This document shows, one piece after another, positions 39,294 through 51,700 of a stretch of 64,000 nt of DNA. Both the position numbers and the translations under genes were made by a program. Each line of letters begins with the position of its first letter. The first letter of the stretch is position 1. Under the pieces are notes generated by a model. It saw only the letters and a program-made list of their open reading frames with translations. It was not told where the DNA came from and ran no database searches. The stretch is from Cardiocondyla obscurior (Eukaryota > Arthropoda > Insecta > Hymenoptera > Formicidae): assembly GCF_019399895.1 (NCBI RefSeq), contig NC_091877.1, forward strand, positions 3,038,001 through 3,102,000. Reading direction: 5' to 3'.

Positions 39294-40047
39294 GATTCGC
39301 GTCGCGTGCGGCCCGCTGGCTCGCTCATAAGAAGAACGCCGTTTTTCTCGCGCGAGCCCCAGCGATGCGTCGGATCGAGGACAACGCACTCCCTCCGAAA
39401 GAGATTCGTCACCCCGCGGGTTATCGGAGCATACCGCTAACGAAATCCCCTGTCACGCAACGGTATTGTCACGCTCGCATACTCCGCGAGTCTCCGTCAA
39501 ACAGCTATAAACAGCAGCCCGAATTAAATTCGCATTAGCACGCCGTAATGTCGAGGAGTATCCGCGTATATCCGCACAATATGTACGTACCGTAGATGGC
39601 GCAAATGCGTATCGCCGATCGGAGCCTCGGCGAATCAGGCAAGGCGGCCACGCGATCTCATTGGCCGACTCATTGGAGCAGCCTCTGCAACAGTTGCGGA
39701 GTAATTTTTTGTTTTTTTTGCTCCACCATTTTTTCTCCCCCTCAAATAACTCGGCCACTCTAGCTTGTTCTATCTAATTTTTGTTTACCTCTTAATCTGA
39801 GATTTGGCCAGATTTAGCCAGATTTGGCCGTGTTCGAGAATTTGTTGAGTGTTTCGTTTGATCGTAGTGCACGTTATTAGTGAAACCGTACAGCTACGTG
39901 GAAAATGTAACCTGTCAATTTTGTAGTCTGCGTAGTTTCTCGATGATACGAGGTTTTTTAACACGCCTGCGGATTTTGCCAAAATATCTCGGAGGTTATA
40001 TCGTCGCGAGTTATACCGTATTGTAATTAATCAAATAATATAACAAG
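39294..40047. promoter_or_regulatory. Shared divergent promoter of PhK-gamma and TFIP11
   Basis: The two start codons face away from each other across about 755 bases, with no coding between them. CpG density is raised at 39.1-39.7 kb. Leaders and start sites of both genes must lie here. I see no TATA box in a convincing place; two near-identical AGATTTAGCCAGATTTGGCC-like repeats occur at about 39795-39830. Confidence 0.6.
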
Positions 40048-43000
40048 ATGTCCGAGGACGAGGTAGAGAGCTTCGAAATCACCGATTATGATTTAGACAA
40101 TGAATTTAACATAAACCGTCCACGACGTAAACTCTCGAAGAAACAACAAATGCTGGGTATGTCTTTAAACATGCTGCAGAATATTTTATGTAGAATTATT
40201 TTATTGTTACAATTTTAATTTCTTGTAATAATTCAATTTTGCAATTTTTTTTTTAATTTTCCGATTAATAGGAATATGGGCGGATGACAGCGATGAAGAT
40301 GAATTATCTGCCAGGCCATCTTTCAAGACCTTTAACAAAGGTCCTAAAAATTATACAGTGCCAGTTGCTTTTGTTGCTGGCGGTATCCAGCAGGCAGGAA
40401 AACCCAAAGAAAAAAAAGAGGAAGATGAGGACGAAGATGAAGATGAAACACAGGATACTAAGAACAGTACCTCCAGGTAAAATTTGAACATGTTTTATAA
40501 ATGAGTTTCTTGATTTTTCTTAAAATAAATTTTTTAATTTATAAATGATATAAGTTCGAAAACGCTTCTTTTTAAAGCTTATTATTTACATTGTACATAT
40601 TTAAGTTAGATATGCCTTGCATCAACGTTTTATAAATTTTATCTATGTTTATATGACTTTTCCAATTTTACCACAAGTGAAATATGCTCTTAAAATCTTT
40701 TTTTTTTTAAATATTCTGTTTTAGTTCGGAAGATGAGAGGCCAAATAGTTCTAAATCGCGTCCGTCCTTTTCTATGAGTTTGGATAGCGACATTGCTGGC
40801 CTGCGTAAAAAGCGTAATCAAGTAAATCCGTTGCTGATGAAAAGTGGAATGGGTAGTTGGGAAGTGCATACAAAGGGCATTGGCGCTAAATTATTGCTGC
40901 AGGTACTTTATAAACAATAATTATGAATTATTTATAAATTACGGCAGCATAATGTAAAATAGTAAAGTAATGCAAAAAAAAAAATTTTTTATTTAGATGG
41001 GATTTGAACCTGGTAAAGGTTTAGGTAAACAGTTACAAGGAATAAGCGCGCCAGTGGAGGCGCATCTCAGAAGAGGAAGAGGTGCGATTGGCGCATATGG
41101 TCCAGAAAAAACGCCGAAAATTCCCGAGAAGAAGAAGGATGACGATGGAGAGGAAGCAAAAGAGTCCAAGTCCAAGGTATCGCAATGGCGAAAGGGTGAC
41201 AGTAATAAAAAAAAAGTCAGATACGTTTACAGAAGTGTAGATCAAGTTTTGGAAGATGGAAAATTGAAGCCAAATAGAAAAATTCCTGTATCGAGCGATA
41301 TGAGCAGAGTTAAAGTTATTGATATGACGGGGCCTGAACAAAGGATACTTAGCGGATATCATGCGATCGCTGGTGGTCAACAGTGTCCCGACGAGACCGT
41401 AATTACATCGGATAAGAAATTGAAAAAATTAAACTTTGCCCTGCCTGAATTGCAACATAATTTAAATTTACTTGTGGACATGTGCGAGCAAGATATTATT
41501 CAAAACGATCGGCGAATGAGGCATTTAAATGATAGAGTAATTGCTTTAGAATCCGAGAAAAAAAATTTATCTAAAGTCGTCGATCAGCACAGTCAACTGA
41601 TTGACACCTTGGAGAATGTGTTTGTTATCGTAACTAAATTGATGAACGAGACGAATGAACTGTCGCTGCAAGAAACTGCGGAAGCTTTTAAAAATTTGCA
41701 GGATAATTATTATGAAGAGTATAAGATGTACGAACTTGGTGAATTAGCTAGCAGTTTTGTAGCGCCAAAGATAAAAGATTACCTACTCAATTGGAATCCA
41801 TTAATGCAACCGAAACAACCGATAAAATTATTCCAACAATGGAAAGATATTTTGGAGAATGGAGTTAGTACAACTCTTCAGACACAGACTATGCAATCAT
41901 ACGATCAATTGGTATGGAATGCTTGGATGCCATCAATCAGAGGAGCCATACAGTAAGTTTTTTATATTTTAATATGTATAAAAGCAGTTTTTTAATATAT
42001 GTTTTCTAATATATTTTTATTTATAAATTAATTAGGCAGTGGACGTGCAGACAGCCTGAATCTTTAATCGAATTAATAGAATACTGGATGCCACTATTAC
42101 CTAATTGGATCTTGGAAAATATATTAGATTTATTAGTATTGCCGAAATTGACATTAGAAGTAGAAGAGTGGAACCCTCTTACTGATACCGTACCTATCCA
42201 CACATGGATTCATCCTTGGTTACCTTTATTACGTAAGCATACACATACATAACTATATTTAATTATACAAACGATCTGTTGTAATAATTTTTATTTCTTA
42301 TTGTTATTTAGGAAATCGTTTAGATACTTTAATATATCCAATAATACGTAGAAAACTCGGATCTGCCTTAGGAGGTTGGCATCCGTCAGACAGATCCGCT
42401 AGATTAATGTTACAACCTTGGGCAGAAGTTTTCTCTAAGGGAGACATGGAAGCGTTTTTAGTCAAAAACATTATTCCAAAATTGCAAATAGCCTTATCCG
42501 AGTTTGTTATAAATCCACATCAACAACACTTGGATCAATGGAACTGGGTATACGAATGGAAGGAATTGATTCCCGTTCATATCATGGCAGGATTACTCGA
42601 TAAATTCTTTTTTCCAAAATGGTTACAAGTTTTGGCGCTTTGGCTCAATCATTCGCCTAATTACGACCAAGTTACAACATGGTATATGGGCTGGAAAGGG
42701 ATGCTGAGTGACAAATTACTGACAGAACCCGTAATAAAAGGTACGTTGCATTACAATGCTAAATTTATCTTTTTTTTTTTTTTCTTTTCGTGATTTACGA
42801 TTGTTGAAATCCGAGTCTTATTGATTTACAGAGCATTTCAAGAAAGCATTGGACATGATGAACAGAGCCGTCAGTGGACCACAAAACCATCAACCTGGCG
42901 CACTAGAACAAGTTTCATATTTAACAAGCTTAGAGAGAACTCAGCCGACGATATCTCAAATGGCACCAATTGCGCAGCCAAGAATGGAGGTATTGAAATT

Positions 43001-43345
43001 ACATATTAATTGTTTAATTTAACGTTGTTATATTAATTGCAAGAAATATTCATATATTTCTATTTCCTGTGATATTATATTATTTTTCTTTTACAGAGAC
43101 TCGCTGAAGCGGTACGAACGGCCTCACAAATTCCGCAAGGTTTCAAGGATTTTGTACAAAAAAAATGCGAAGAACGAGGTATATTATTTATGCCGATTCC
43201 GAATAGGTATAAAGAAGCCAAGCAGGTTTACAAAGTGGGCAATGTTCAGGCGTATATCGACAGCAATGTTTTATTTGTATGTCACAATGGTACAAATTGG
43301 CTCCCAACACATTTAAATGCCTTATTGGATATGTCTGAACTTTAA
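40048..43345 (+). CDS. TFIP11: Tuftelin-interacting protein 11 / septin-interacting protein 1, G-patch splicing factor (8 exons)
   Basis: Exons: 40048-40156, 40272-40476, 40725-40902, 40997-41952, 42036-42232, 42312-42740, 42832-42989, 43097-43345; 826 residues against 837 in the human protein. The acidic N-terminal region (ESFEITDYDLDNEF, then IWADDSDEDE) is typical of the family. A G-patch lies at about 150-197 (GIGAKLLLQMGFEPGKGLG) and spans the exon 3/4 junction. A coiled-coil stretch and the large GCFC-type region follow (from about 290), with many Trp residues (LNWNPL, WMPLLPNW). The family acts in the nucleus with DHX15/Prp43, releasing the excised intron lariat at the end of splicing; in fly it is known as Sip1. 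It is divergent from PhK-gamma and followed in the same direction by FNBP4. Poly(A) signal AATAAA at 43568-43573. Confidence 0.95.
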
Positions 43346-44345
43346 TAATTTATCTAATAACTCGTAATAATTTTTAAAAATATATATATATGTATTACTT
43401 GTACAGTTTAGATTTCGCCTTCTTTTTACGACACAGAGTAATGCTTCTTTTTACCAGATTATTTCGTCCAAAATCGCGCCAAATTATGATTTACACGCTG
43501 GTAAGGAGTTTAAACTGTACAATTACTATATATTCAATATTGTATTTATGTTGTAAATAGATTATAAAATAAAATAATTTTCTTTATAAACACGATTTTT
43601 AAATTGACATTTTATTTAATTTACACCTTTTTATTCGCGGTGTATGTTTAAATTTAATATATTATATACACCGAAGATAAATAGCACGTCACTTTTTGTA
43701 CAATTAAAAATAAAAATATAAATAAAAAAAAATAGTACAATCAAAAATCAAAATTAAAAAATAAAGCGTCTTAGAGTCTCACGTGGAAAATTTAAATTTT
43801 ATTTTAGCTTCCGAGAAATCCCAAAATACGACGCTGACGGCAATTCGAGGTAGTAATAAAAGTCAACCGTCGCCAAATCAGGCGTTTTATTTTTTAGTAG
43901 TACGTACTACAATCAAACTCGAAGCTTAATCAGACGAATATATCATTGCGCGTCAGTGACTTTTAAATAGAACCGTTCATTGATTGGAAGTAAATAAGGA
44001 ATAGGCGCTAAGACGGTGCAGCACTCTACATCCGGAAGTTGCGAATTAATCGTACTTCCGTCATTTCTGGAGTAGTGCTGAAAGAGAGTAGTTCACAAAC
44101 AAAACGTACAGCCGTTATAGGTTAGATCGCGAACCGATATTACGGTTTTCCAACAATAGTTATTTATTTGACGTTACGGGGATACGCGTTATCTCACGTA
44201 TATGATATGTGCACGTATACGGCTCGATATCGAAATGTATGCGAACGAGGACCGTGGTTGACGAGACGCGTGTATTCTGCGCCGCAAGTTTCTCGCGGGG
44301 CCTTCTATCGTTCTATCTAGTCTTCTTATCGCTGTCTTCTATATT
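43346..44345. promoter_or_regulatory. TFIP11 3' UTR and FNBP4 promoter
   Basis: The left part is TFIP11 3' UTR up to about 43.6 kb. The right part holds two ETS-type sites in opposite orientation, CCGGAAGT at 44032-44039 and ACTTCCG at 44054-44060, about 300 bases upstream of the FNBP4 ATG. A 14-bp palindrome, GTAGTACGTACTAC, lies at 43897-43910. Housekeeping-type TATA-less promoter is likely. Confidence 0.5.
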
Positions 44346-47300
44346 ATGAAGAGACGCCAAAGAAGGCCAGTCCTCACGCTCAACAAGCCTCAGGGCACTT
44401 ACCACAGCGAGCACACGCAAAGTAACTATCATTATTTCTCTTTACTTGGTAAATTGAATATATTAGTTTTTTTTTTTTTTATTTCTATCACTTTCTGTAT
44501 CTTATACTTTGCGCTAACATTAATAATTATTGAAATATGCACTGAAATTTACTGCACATACATAGCAATCATTTACCTAGTATTATAAATTATTGCAGGT
44601 AGAGTTAAGCCAATAAATAATGTACAACCTGTACAGAATGAAGCCAATAATCCATTGGCCAACATGTTATGCCAATATAATTCCGATAGTGACACAGAGG
44701 ATCCTAAGAAGGATACTCAGAAATTAGATGATCAAGTCAATGATTTTTTTAAGGTAACTGATGTTGTCTGGATCAAGATAAATTATATTTACTTTGTAGT
44801 ATATATAGATATGTATACATATATGGGCTAAATCCAACAACTTTTGTCAACATTTTTTTATAGAATCATATTTTTAGCTTTTAAATAAGATGTACAGGTG
44901 GTCTGGATTTTGTATATGTATTATATATTTATAGGAAATTCAACTCATTGCTCCTGAACAACCTGTTCCAAATGTTGCTACTGCAACAAGCTTAGCAACT
45001 AAGGCAGTTGAACAATCTGTGCATCATTCAAACCAATCATGTGAGAATTTTAAACAAATAATGATTAAAAAATATATATTGCAGAATTATCTAATACTGT
45101 AAAAAATTTGTATTTTAGTGTGGCAAGAATGCTATGATGAATCTAGTGGTTATCCTTACTATTGGCATATAAAAACTAATGAAGTAACATGGGATATGCC
45201 AGAGGAATTACGCGTCTTAAAAAAACAATCGGAAGTAGGATCTGGAGTAAAAAATTCCATCCAGGGGCCACACTGGGTGGACTTTTCATCAATTGCATGT
45301 AATTATCATTTTTAATAATTTCTATTTTTAATAAGGGAAAATATTTATGACCACTGGTTACAGATCGACAATCTCAAGCAAATATACCAGAGGGTATGAT
45401 ACCGCAGGAAGTGGTGGCAAGAAATCGTAACAGATTTCTACATAATGAAACTTCCAAGAAAAATAATACAGAAACCAAGCCGGAAATTAAGAGCGAGTCT
45501 CCGACAAAGGACGACGATTCGGATGATGGGTATGATATATTTAAAATAGATTTGTATTATTTTTATATAATTAAAAAAAAATTATTTTACAGGCGAATAG
45601 AGATGATAACATCTTTTGGTAGCGATGGAAGTGATTCAGAAGATGAAAATAATTCTTTAGAAGAGAGTAAGATATCAAAGCCTTTACCTCAGCCGGGAAA
45701 GTCCAAGCCTGGACCGTATGTAAAAAGCGCTGCAATCGGACCTGTTTTTTGTCCAATGGGAATACAATCACCTAACAGAAATTTGTATCATTCATCTAAA
45801 CCTGATTCAATCGATATAAACTCCACAAGTCAATCTGAAGAACTTGAGGATCGTAAAATGATCGAATCCGACAACAAGACTATTACAGTTCAAAGCGAAA
45901 AAGAGTTTCTAACGGGAAACAAAAATAGAAAAGATATTAATACAGTTCCGAAATTAGATTTCAACGTATCTTTAGTACCTGGTTATGGAGATGATTCAGA
46001 TGGGGAAGAGGAAGTTAGATCTAAGCAGGAGGTAAAGCCTCTGTTCCCGATTGCTCAGAACGAGGAATACGTAACAACTTCGTTAAAAAATACTCACGAA
46101 TCTTCCGCGAAAAATTCTGGCAATGTACAAGCTTCGGATCAATGTAATGACAATAAGGATGTGCAAGAATTAAAGAACGATCATGAAAAAACGGAGGAGA
46201 AGGAATCGAAGACAGACGAAGATAAATCTAAAACTAATATGTTTTTAGAAGATATGCAAGTATGCGGCAAAGCTTTTCAAAGAAAAAAGAGAATAGCATT
46301 TGATGGTAAGAATTTATATTAATTATGTTTTTAAAATGCTTTTAATTTTTAATGATTTTCTCATTAATTTTAGTTACATCCAAAGTTAAACAAAGCAACG
46401 ATACATATCAAGAAAGTATAATTCGAGATGATAACAGTGATCTTATGAGCACTGAAACTGCTTCACGCAATGCCGAAGACAGTAACGCGGAAGGGCAAAA
46501 TCAATTGTGTGCAGAAACTCCAAAGGAATGCGATGAAATATGTAAGGAAACAGAACAGTCCGTTAAGATCGAAGATAAGCTGAACTTGAAAGACGAATCA
46601 TGCGACTCGGAAGTGTCTGCAGACTACAAAACGATGTCAAGTGTGGTCGAAGAAAAGACTAACGAAGAGATGAACAATTTGTCCCAGATTATAACGGAGA
46701 AACTAAAATTTCTTTCGGAAGGAAGAGAGAGTGTCTCAGCCGTTCAAACAATGCAAATTCAATTACAAGTGAGTATTCATTTTTATAAACGTTATTTTGC
46801 CTTGTTCTATTTTCAAAACGTTTAACAATCAATATATTATTAATATAAATTGCTCTGTTTGTTATTTAGACATTATCTACTGCATGGACTGCAGGTAGCT
46901 TAGAGGATACTTACTTTCAAAAGTGGCTAACTAATACAAATCATGAATTGGAAAGATTAGAACAAGATGCGGCACCAGCTGGTTGGCTATGTCAATGGGA
47001 TAGGTACAGTATTCCATATGCAATTTGCACTTTTGGACATAAATATAGGTGCCTCATAATGAGGAGACATGTCTATGTTCAATGGCTTTAAATGTATCAT
47101 TAATTTATATAACGAATATATATTTATACAAATTCCATATACATGTACAATTGCCATGTATTGCTACATGATTTCATTCATCATTGAAAGAATTTATTCG
47201 TTTTTAGCCAAAAGTTACATAGATGCAAGTTAGTTAAATAATAGATTTAGTATTAATTTTTTTCAAGAAACGTATTTGAGCAGTTAAATATTTATGACAA

Positions 47301-50300
47301 TTTTTATATACTGAAAGAGTTTTTAACAATTTTTAGATCTAGTATATATTCAAGGATATTTTTCTAATTGACATAAAAATAGATCGTAAATGTTAATTTA
47401 GTAATATTCAAAAATAAGTAATCAATATTGAATTATATATAATGGTTATATACAATAGTTTTTATATTTGTAGATACATTTTCTTTTAATTTAGTACAAT
47501 GACACAGCCTGATACAATCATTTTGAATGCAACCATTTTTTTAGCTTAAGTGAAGGTGCAAAGCTTGTAAAGATTACAGTCCCGAAGTGTAATATATTTT
47601 TTTAGTGCTATATTTAAAGTCTTTCAAGTCTTGTGATATCGTTAATGTGATAATTAATATGTGCTGTGATAAAATAATTTTTATGTAAACGCTATAAGCG
47701 ATAATCAAGTAACAAGTAAGTAATTAATTAAAAATATGTGCCATGAACGGTTATGAGAGAAGTGCGAAGTAATCGAAATAACAATTATTAAAATGAAGAC
47801 AAGAAGACATCATATAAAAAAGTGAAAAAAAACTCATTTTCTTTGATTGCAGGGTTAATAATTTACGTTAGTATGATAGCATATGAATGATACATTGTAA
47901 AAAATGTATCGTTTTGATGAATAATTATTAAAATATTTAATAGAATTATCAATATTATTTTTGACAGTGATATAATTAATTGAAATAAGAGAATACTTTT
48001 TTGTGATTTAAAGAAAATTATTACTGCTCATATTGAGAAAATTTTATATAAATATGCATATATAAAAATTAACTTTACGATATTTATTAAAGTAAACGAA
48101 TATTATAATTTTATAAGATACACATCTACCTTGTTTAATATACTAAATATTTTAATAAAATGCGAAAGAAAATGCAATATTATTTTTACGCACATATGCT
48201 GCAAAGTGTATAAGAAATTTATCTGGTATTATATCATTTTATCCGTTAATCTATTCGATAACGAACGACGATTAACAATGTAAGTATTATCCTATTTTAT
48301 TATACTTAACAATATCTGGTAATCCTTGGAACATGCTAATGGCAAATAAACCAGATATTAGGATTTAATTTTCATCATTATTTTCCCTGCACTTCAGTCA
48401 CAATGCCTCACTTCTCCTTCACTCTGCAGTAATCTCGCATTAATGCTCCCCATGAGAAAACATATTTTGATAATTACATAATTACATCTCCCATCTCTCC
48501 TATAATGAAAGGCCTTCGTCGAGTAAAAACGAGATACGACATTGCAGGTAGGAGTGATTACTAGATTATGTTCTATTAATTTCTGCTTTCGGTTAAGAAA
48601 CCGGTGACGCGAGTATACCGCGACGAATGTTTCACCACGGAAACATTATTTAAGCGTGTATTGAATGTAACATAGAAAGTTATAATAGAAAAACGGCACT
48701 ACCATCACCAATGTCTCATGTATTCCATTTTGGTCGGGAAATTTTTCTAGGTCACATAAGCGGTATTACTATCACAATACATCCACTGGGACATTACAGT
48801 GGACTTATCCTGACACCGGTATTGCCGGTGGAACTGAGGAGATGGAATTGTGCACTACTCCGCCACCAGAATCAGAAGAATTGTCAGTAATAGGTATGGA
48901 TTATTTATGTACATAAATATTTCCTCTACGGTAATGTGTTAATAATAAATAATTTAATCTTTTTTTTTTTTTATCGTTATTTGTAATATGTTAGAATCAC
49001 CTGGGACAAAGAAAATAAAGGAGAAGCAAGGAGACGAGATAGATGATAATAAGACGGATGACGAAAACGCAGCAGAGAAACCTCCTACGATTTTGGAAGC
49101 ACCATCTCCACCACGGATATCTGACCCAAGCCCGCCACCGCCTCCAGGAATATTCGCCGAAGATTTGAAAAAAGACAAGAAGAAGAGGGAGAGGTCCGAC
49201 GACAAGTTCTTGGATGCAAAGAAAAAGCGTTTGGGGAAAGGTAATTAATTATTAGTAGTGTATAATGTAAGACTGCTGAATAAAAATAATTATTCTGTAT
49301 ATTTATTAAAAAAAAAATACTTATGATAATATCGTAAATGTAATTGTGAATAAAAAAAGATTTGCATTTTGTTCACAGACAGAATAATGACTCTGGATAC
49401 ACAAGTGGTAAATCCAGCATTAGAATCTTTATCTTACGCACATCCACAAGTGGCTGTGACGTCTCAAACTTCAATTCCTTCGAGCCATGCGAATATGGAG
49501 CCTTTGCCACCTGGTGTAGATTTGCCGGATACGCCTTACGAATCTACCCCTCTAAAAGGAATATTATATAACGCGGCATCGCAGCAAACTAACGCAATTT
49601 ACGCGCATTCGATAGCTGATCGAACAATACCTATCCTAAGCCATCAAGCGGGTCTTCTTCAGGAACCATTTGTTCATTATCCAACTTTTCATCAACATTT
49701 GCACAATGTAAGTACTCCTTTGTGTTCGAATATTAGAAAAAGATTACTGTTATTTATGCAAATATATTTGTATTTCGCAGACCCTCGCTGTTGCAAACAA
49801 GCATAGTGGACAGGGTGCGATTCAGTTCATGGTGGGATACGCACCGATTTATACGAATAACAAAATCATCGCTAAGCCACCAGTCAAAACCTCAAAGGAA
49901 TCTTTAGGATCTGCCCTCGATTCTTTTTACAATGATATCGCGCGTATTGAAAAGACAGAAACGGAACGGATTGGACAACAACCGGATGTTCCTGTTGAGG
50001 AGCAAGTATCTACCTCAACTGAAGAAGCGAAACCGGAAATAGAATCGGAAACAGTAGCCAGCGAAATAGCAACGAAAGAGCGAAAGAAGAAAAAGGTAAG
50101 AGTTTTATCTACACAGTAGAATTTTTATTCTTTACGATACGTCAGACTGAGTGTAGATTGGTAACTTTCGAAAGAGGAAATAACACATATATATATATAT
50201 ATGCATATATATTTGATATAAAAAAAAATTATGCTAAATTAACTATGTAATTCTAGGCAAGGATCAGCAATAGTAAAAAACATAAGGAGATGTCGAGTAT

Positions 50301-50349
50301 GGTGGCAAAGTGGCAAAGGGTACAAAAGAATCTAGAGGATGCTGTATAA
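44346..50349 (+). CDS. FNBP4: Formin-binding protein 4-like, two WW domains (13 exons)
   Basis: Exons: 44346-44421, 44599-44753, 44935-45040, 45119-45298, 45364-45529, 45593-46305, 46374-46768, 46870-47003, 48751-48893, 48995-49240, 49379-49707, 49781-50095, 50257-50349; 1016 residues, about the length of human FNBP4. The start MKRRQRRPVLTLNKP is basic. WW1 spans about 114-146 (WQECYDE, YYW, W137, MP). A long acidic Ser/Glu-rich linker follows. WW2 spans about 636-665 (WDRSHKRYYYHNTSTGTLQW then TYP) and is split by the 1.75-kb intron 8. A PSPPPPPG stretch lies near 735. The C-terminus SSMVAKWQRVQKNLE is a conserved family ending. The family binds proline-rich formin segments through its WW domains; nuclear roles have also been reported. 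Poly(A) signal 50869-50874. The assignment rests on domain order, motifs and length. Confidence 0.9.
47004..48750 (+). other. FNBP4 intron 8, AT-rich, no gene seen
   Basis: A 1747-base intron, far longer than the other twelve in this gene (65-181 bases). It is AT-rich with no sizeable open frame. A small 8-bp hairpin (AATGTTTC / GAAACATT) lies near 48626-48647. Confidence 0.7.
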
Positions 50350-50868
50350 ATAACGCAAGACGATATATTATTAAATAGAGTTAATTGCCAACGTCGTATA
50401 GACTGTGTTATTAGCATCCTTAGATTTCACTGTACATATACATTGTTAAATATTTTCTTCTACTGCGAATTAGTTTAAGTTTTTAATCATAGTCTGATAC
50501 GTATGTATATTTACCGGCTGTAAGAATTTTGTAGAAATATTATTGAACGTAATATTTATCTCTCGTGCAACTATTATGTATTTTAACAATTAATTGCGAT
50601 CTTTGTGATAACTTATGCACAGTAGAATCAATCAAGTAATGTATTATTATTGTCATTATTGCCGCTACAATTTTGCACTTTTATATAGTTAAAAATAAGA
50701 ATGCATCTTTATAACTTGATGCATTTCTTTTAATGCCGAGAGATATACTGCAGCTTCATTGGACTTGATGCAAATTATTTTTGGACATGCACTAAGCGCG
50801 GTTACAAAATGTGAATAATGAACTCGTGTTTAAATGTTTATTGCAAACAAGAGAAGATGAAGAGTAAA

Positions 50869-50874
50869 AATAAA
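50869..50874 (+). other. Candidate poly(A) signal of FNBP4
   Basis: AATAAA about 520 bases after the stop codon at 50349. Confidence 0.4.
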
Positions 50875-51099
50875 GAACCTGGTATTTGATATTACTCTTC
50901 ATTTCTTTATTCTCGATTTCCTGGCCGTCAATCTCGTCCTCGGCGATCATGCATTTTGCCCGTTTTTTAATCCCTTTCTTTTCCAATCGGAAGTTAAAAA
51001 GTTAAAAAAAAAATTAATTAATAATAGTAAAGAAATGATAAAAATGTAAATTTCGAAAAATTAAATCTGTAGGGTTGGGCGCGTTTTATTATTATCTAT

Positions 51100-51700
51100 A
51101 GGTGTTAACCACTACGAAAAAGATCATCTTAGTTGAACCCAACTCCGTCCGCGTCGCTAACGGCGGGTGAGCGATGTCGACTATTGACGCTTGGTATAGT
51201 CTAGTACTCGCGATCACTCTAGTCGTCTGGTCGTCCGGCGAACGGGCTCTTATGTGCGAATTGTATTTATATTAATCTAAGTGCTAGTGCTGGCTACTTC
51301 TCAGACTTGGATACACCGCCAGGGTCTCCGCAAGTTCGACAAGTGCGCCGTACAACAATTCAAAGCGTCTCGTTTTCTCGAGGGAGGGATCGATCGTGAA
51401 TCCCGGGACTCGTTTCTCGTCTACCTTACGTCATCAGTTTGTCGGCGAATGCAGGATGCCGCGACGCGATTTGCGGTGACTCGCTGATCAACACCGTTTG
51501 ATTCTCCAGGCCGGCCATGAGTGCCGGTGATCTCGCCGAGTTCCGGACCTTCTGAGAGAAGAAAAGGATCGATCGTCCCGTGTTCCGCCTTGCCTAAAAC
51601 GGTCATTATGCTCGCGCCGATCCGCGTGCGCCTGTTGCTGCCCCGCCGCACCATGAGCGATCCCGAGACGAGAGGTAATGACAGCACTTGATACTCTCCC
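51100..51700 (+). promoter_or_regulatory. Likely promoter and 5' leader of the FGD-type gene
   Basis: A locally CpG-rich block upstream of the FGD exons. A short open frame from the ATG at 51653 (MSDPETR) runs to a donor, GAGAG|GTAATG, at 51674. Direct splicing of that donor to the exon at 54292 would be out of frame, so it is either leader only or needs an unseen middle exon. No TATA box stands out. Confidence 0.35.
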
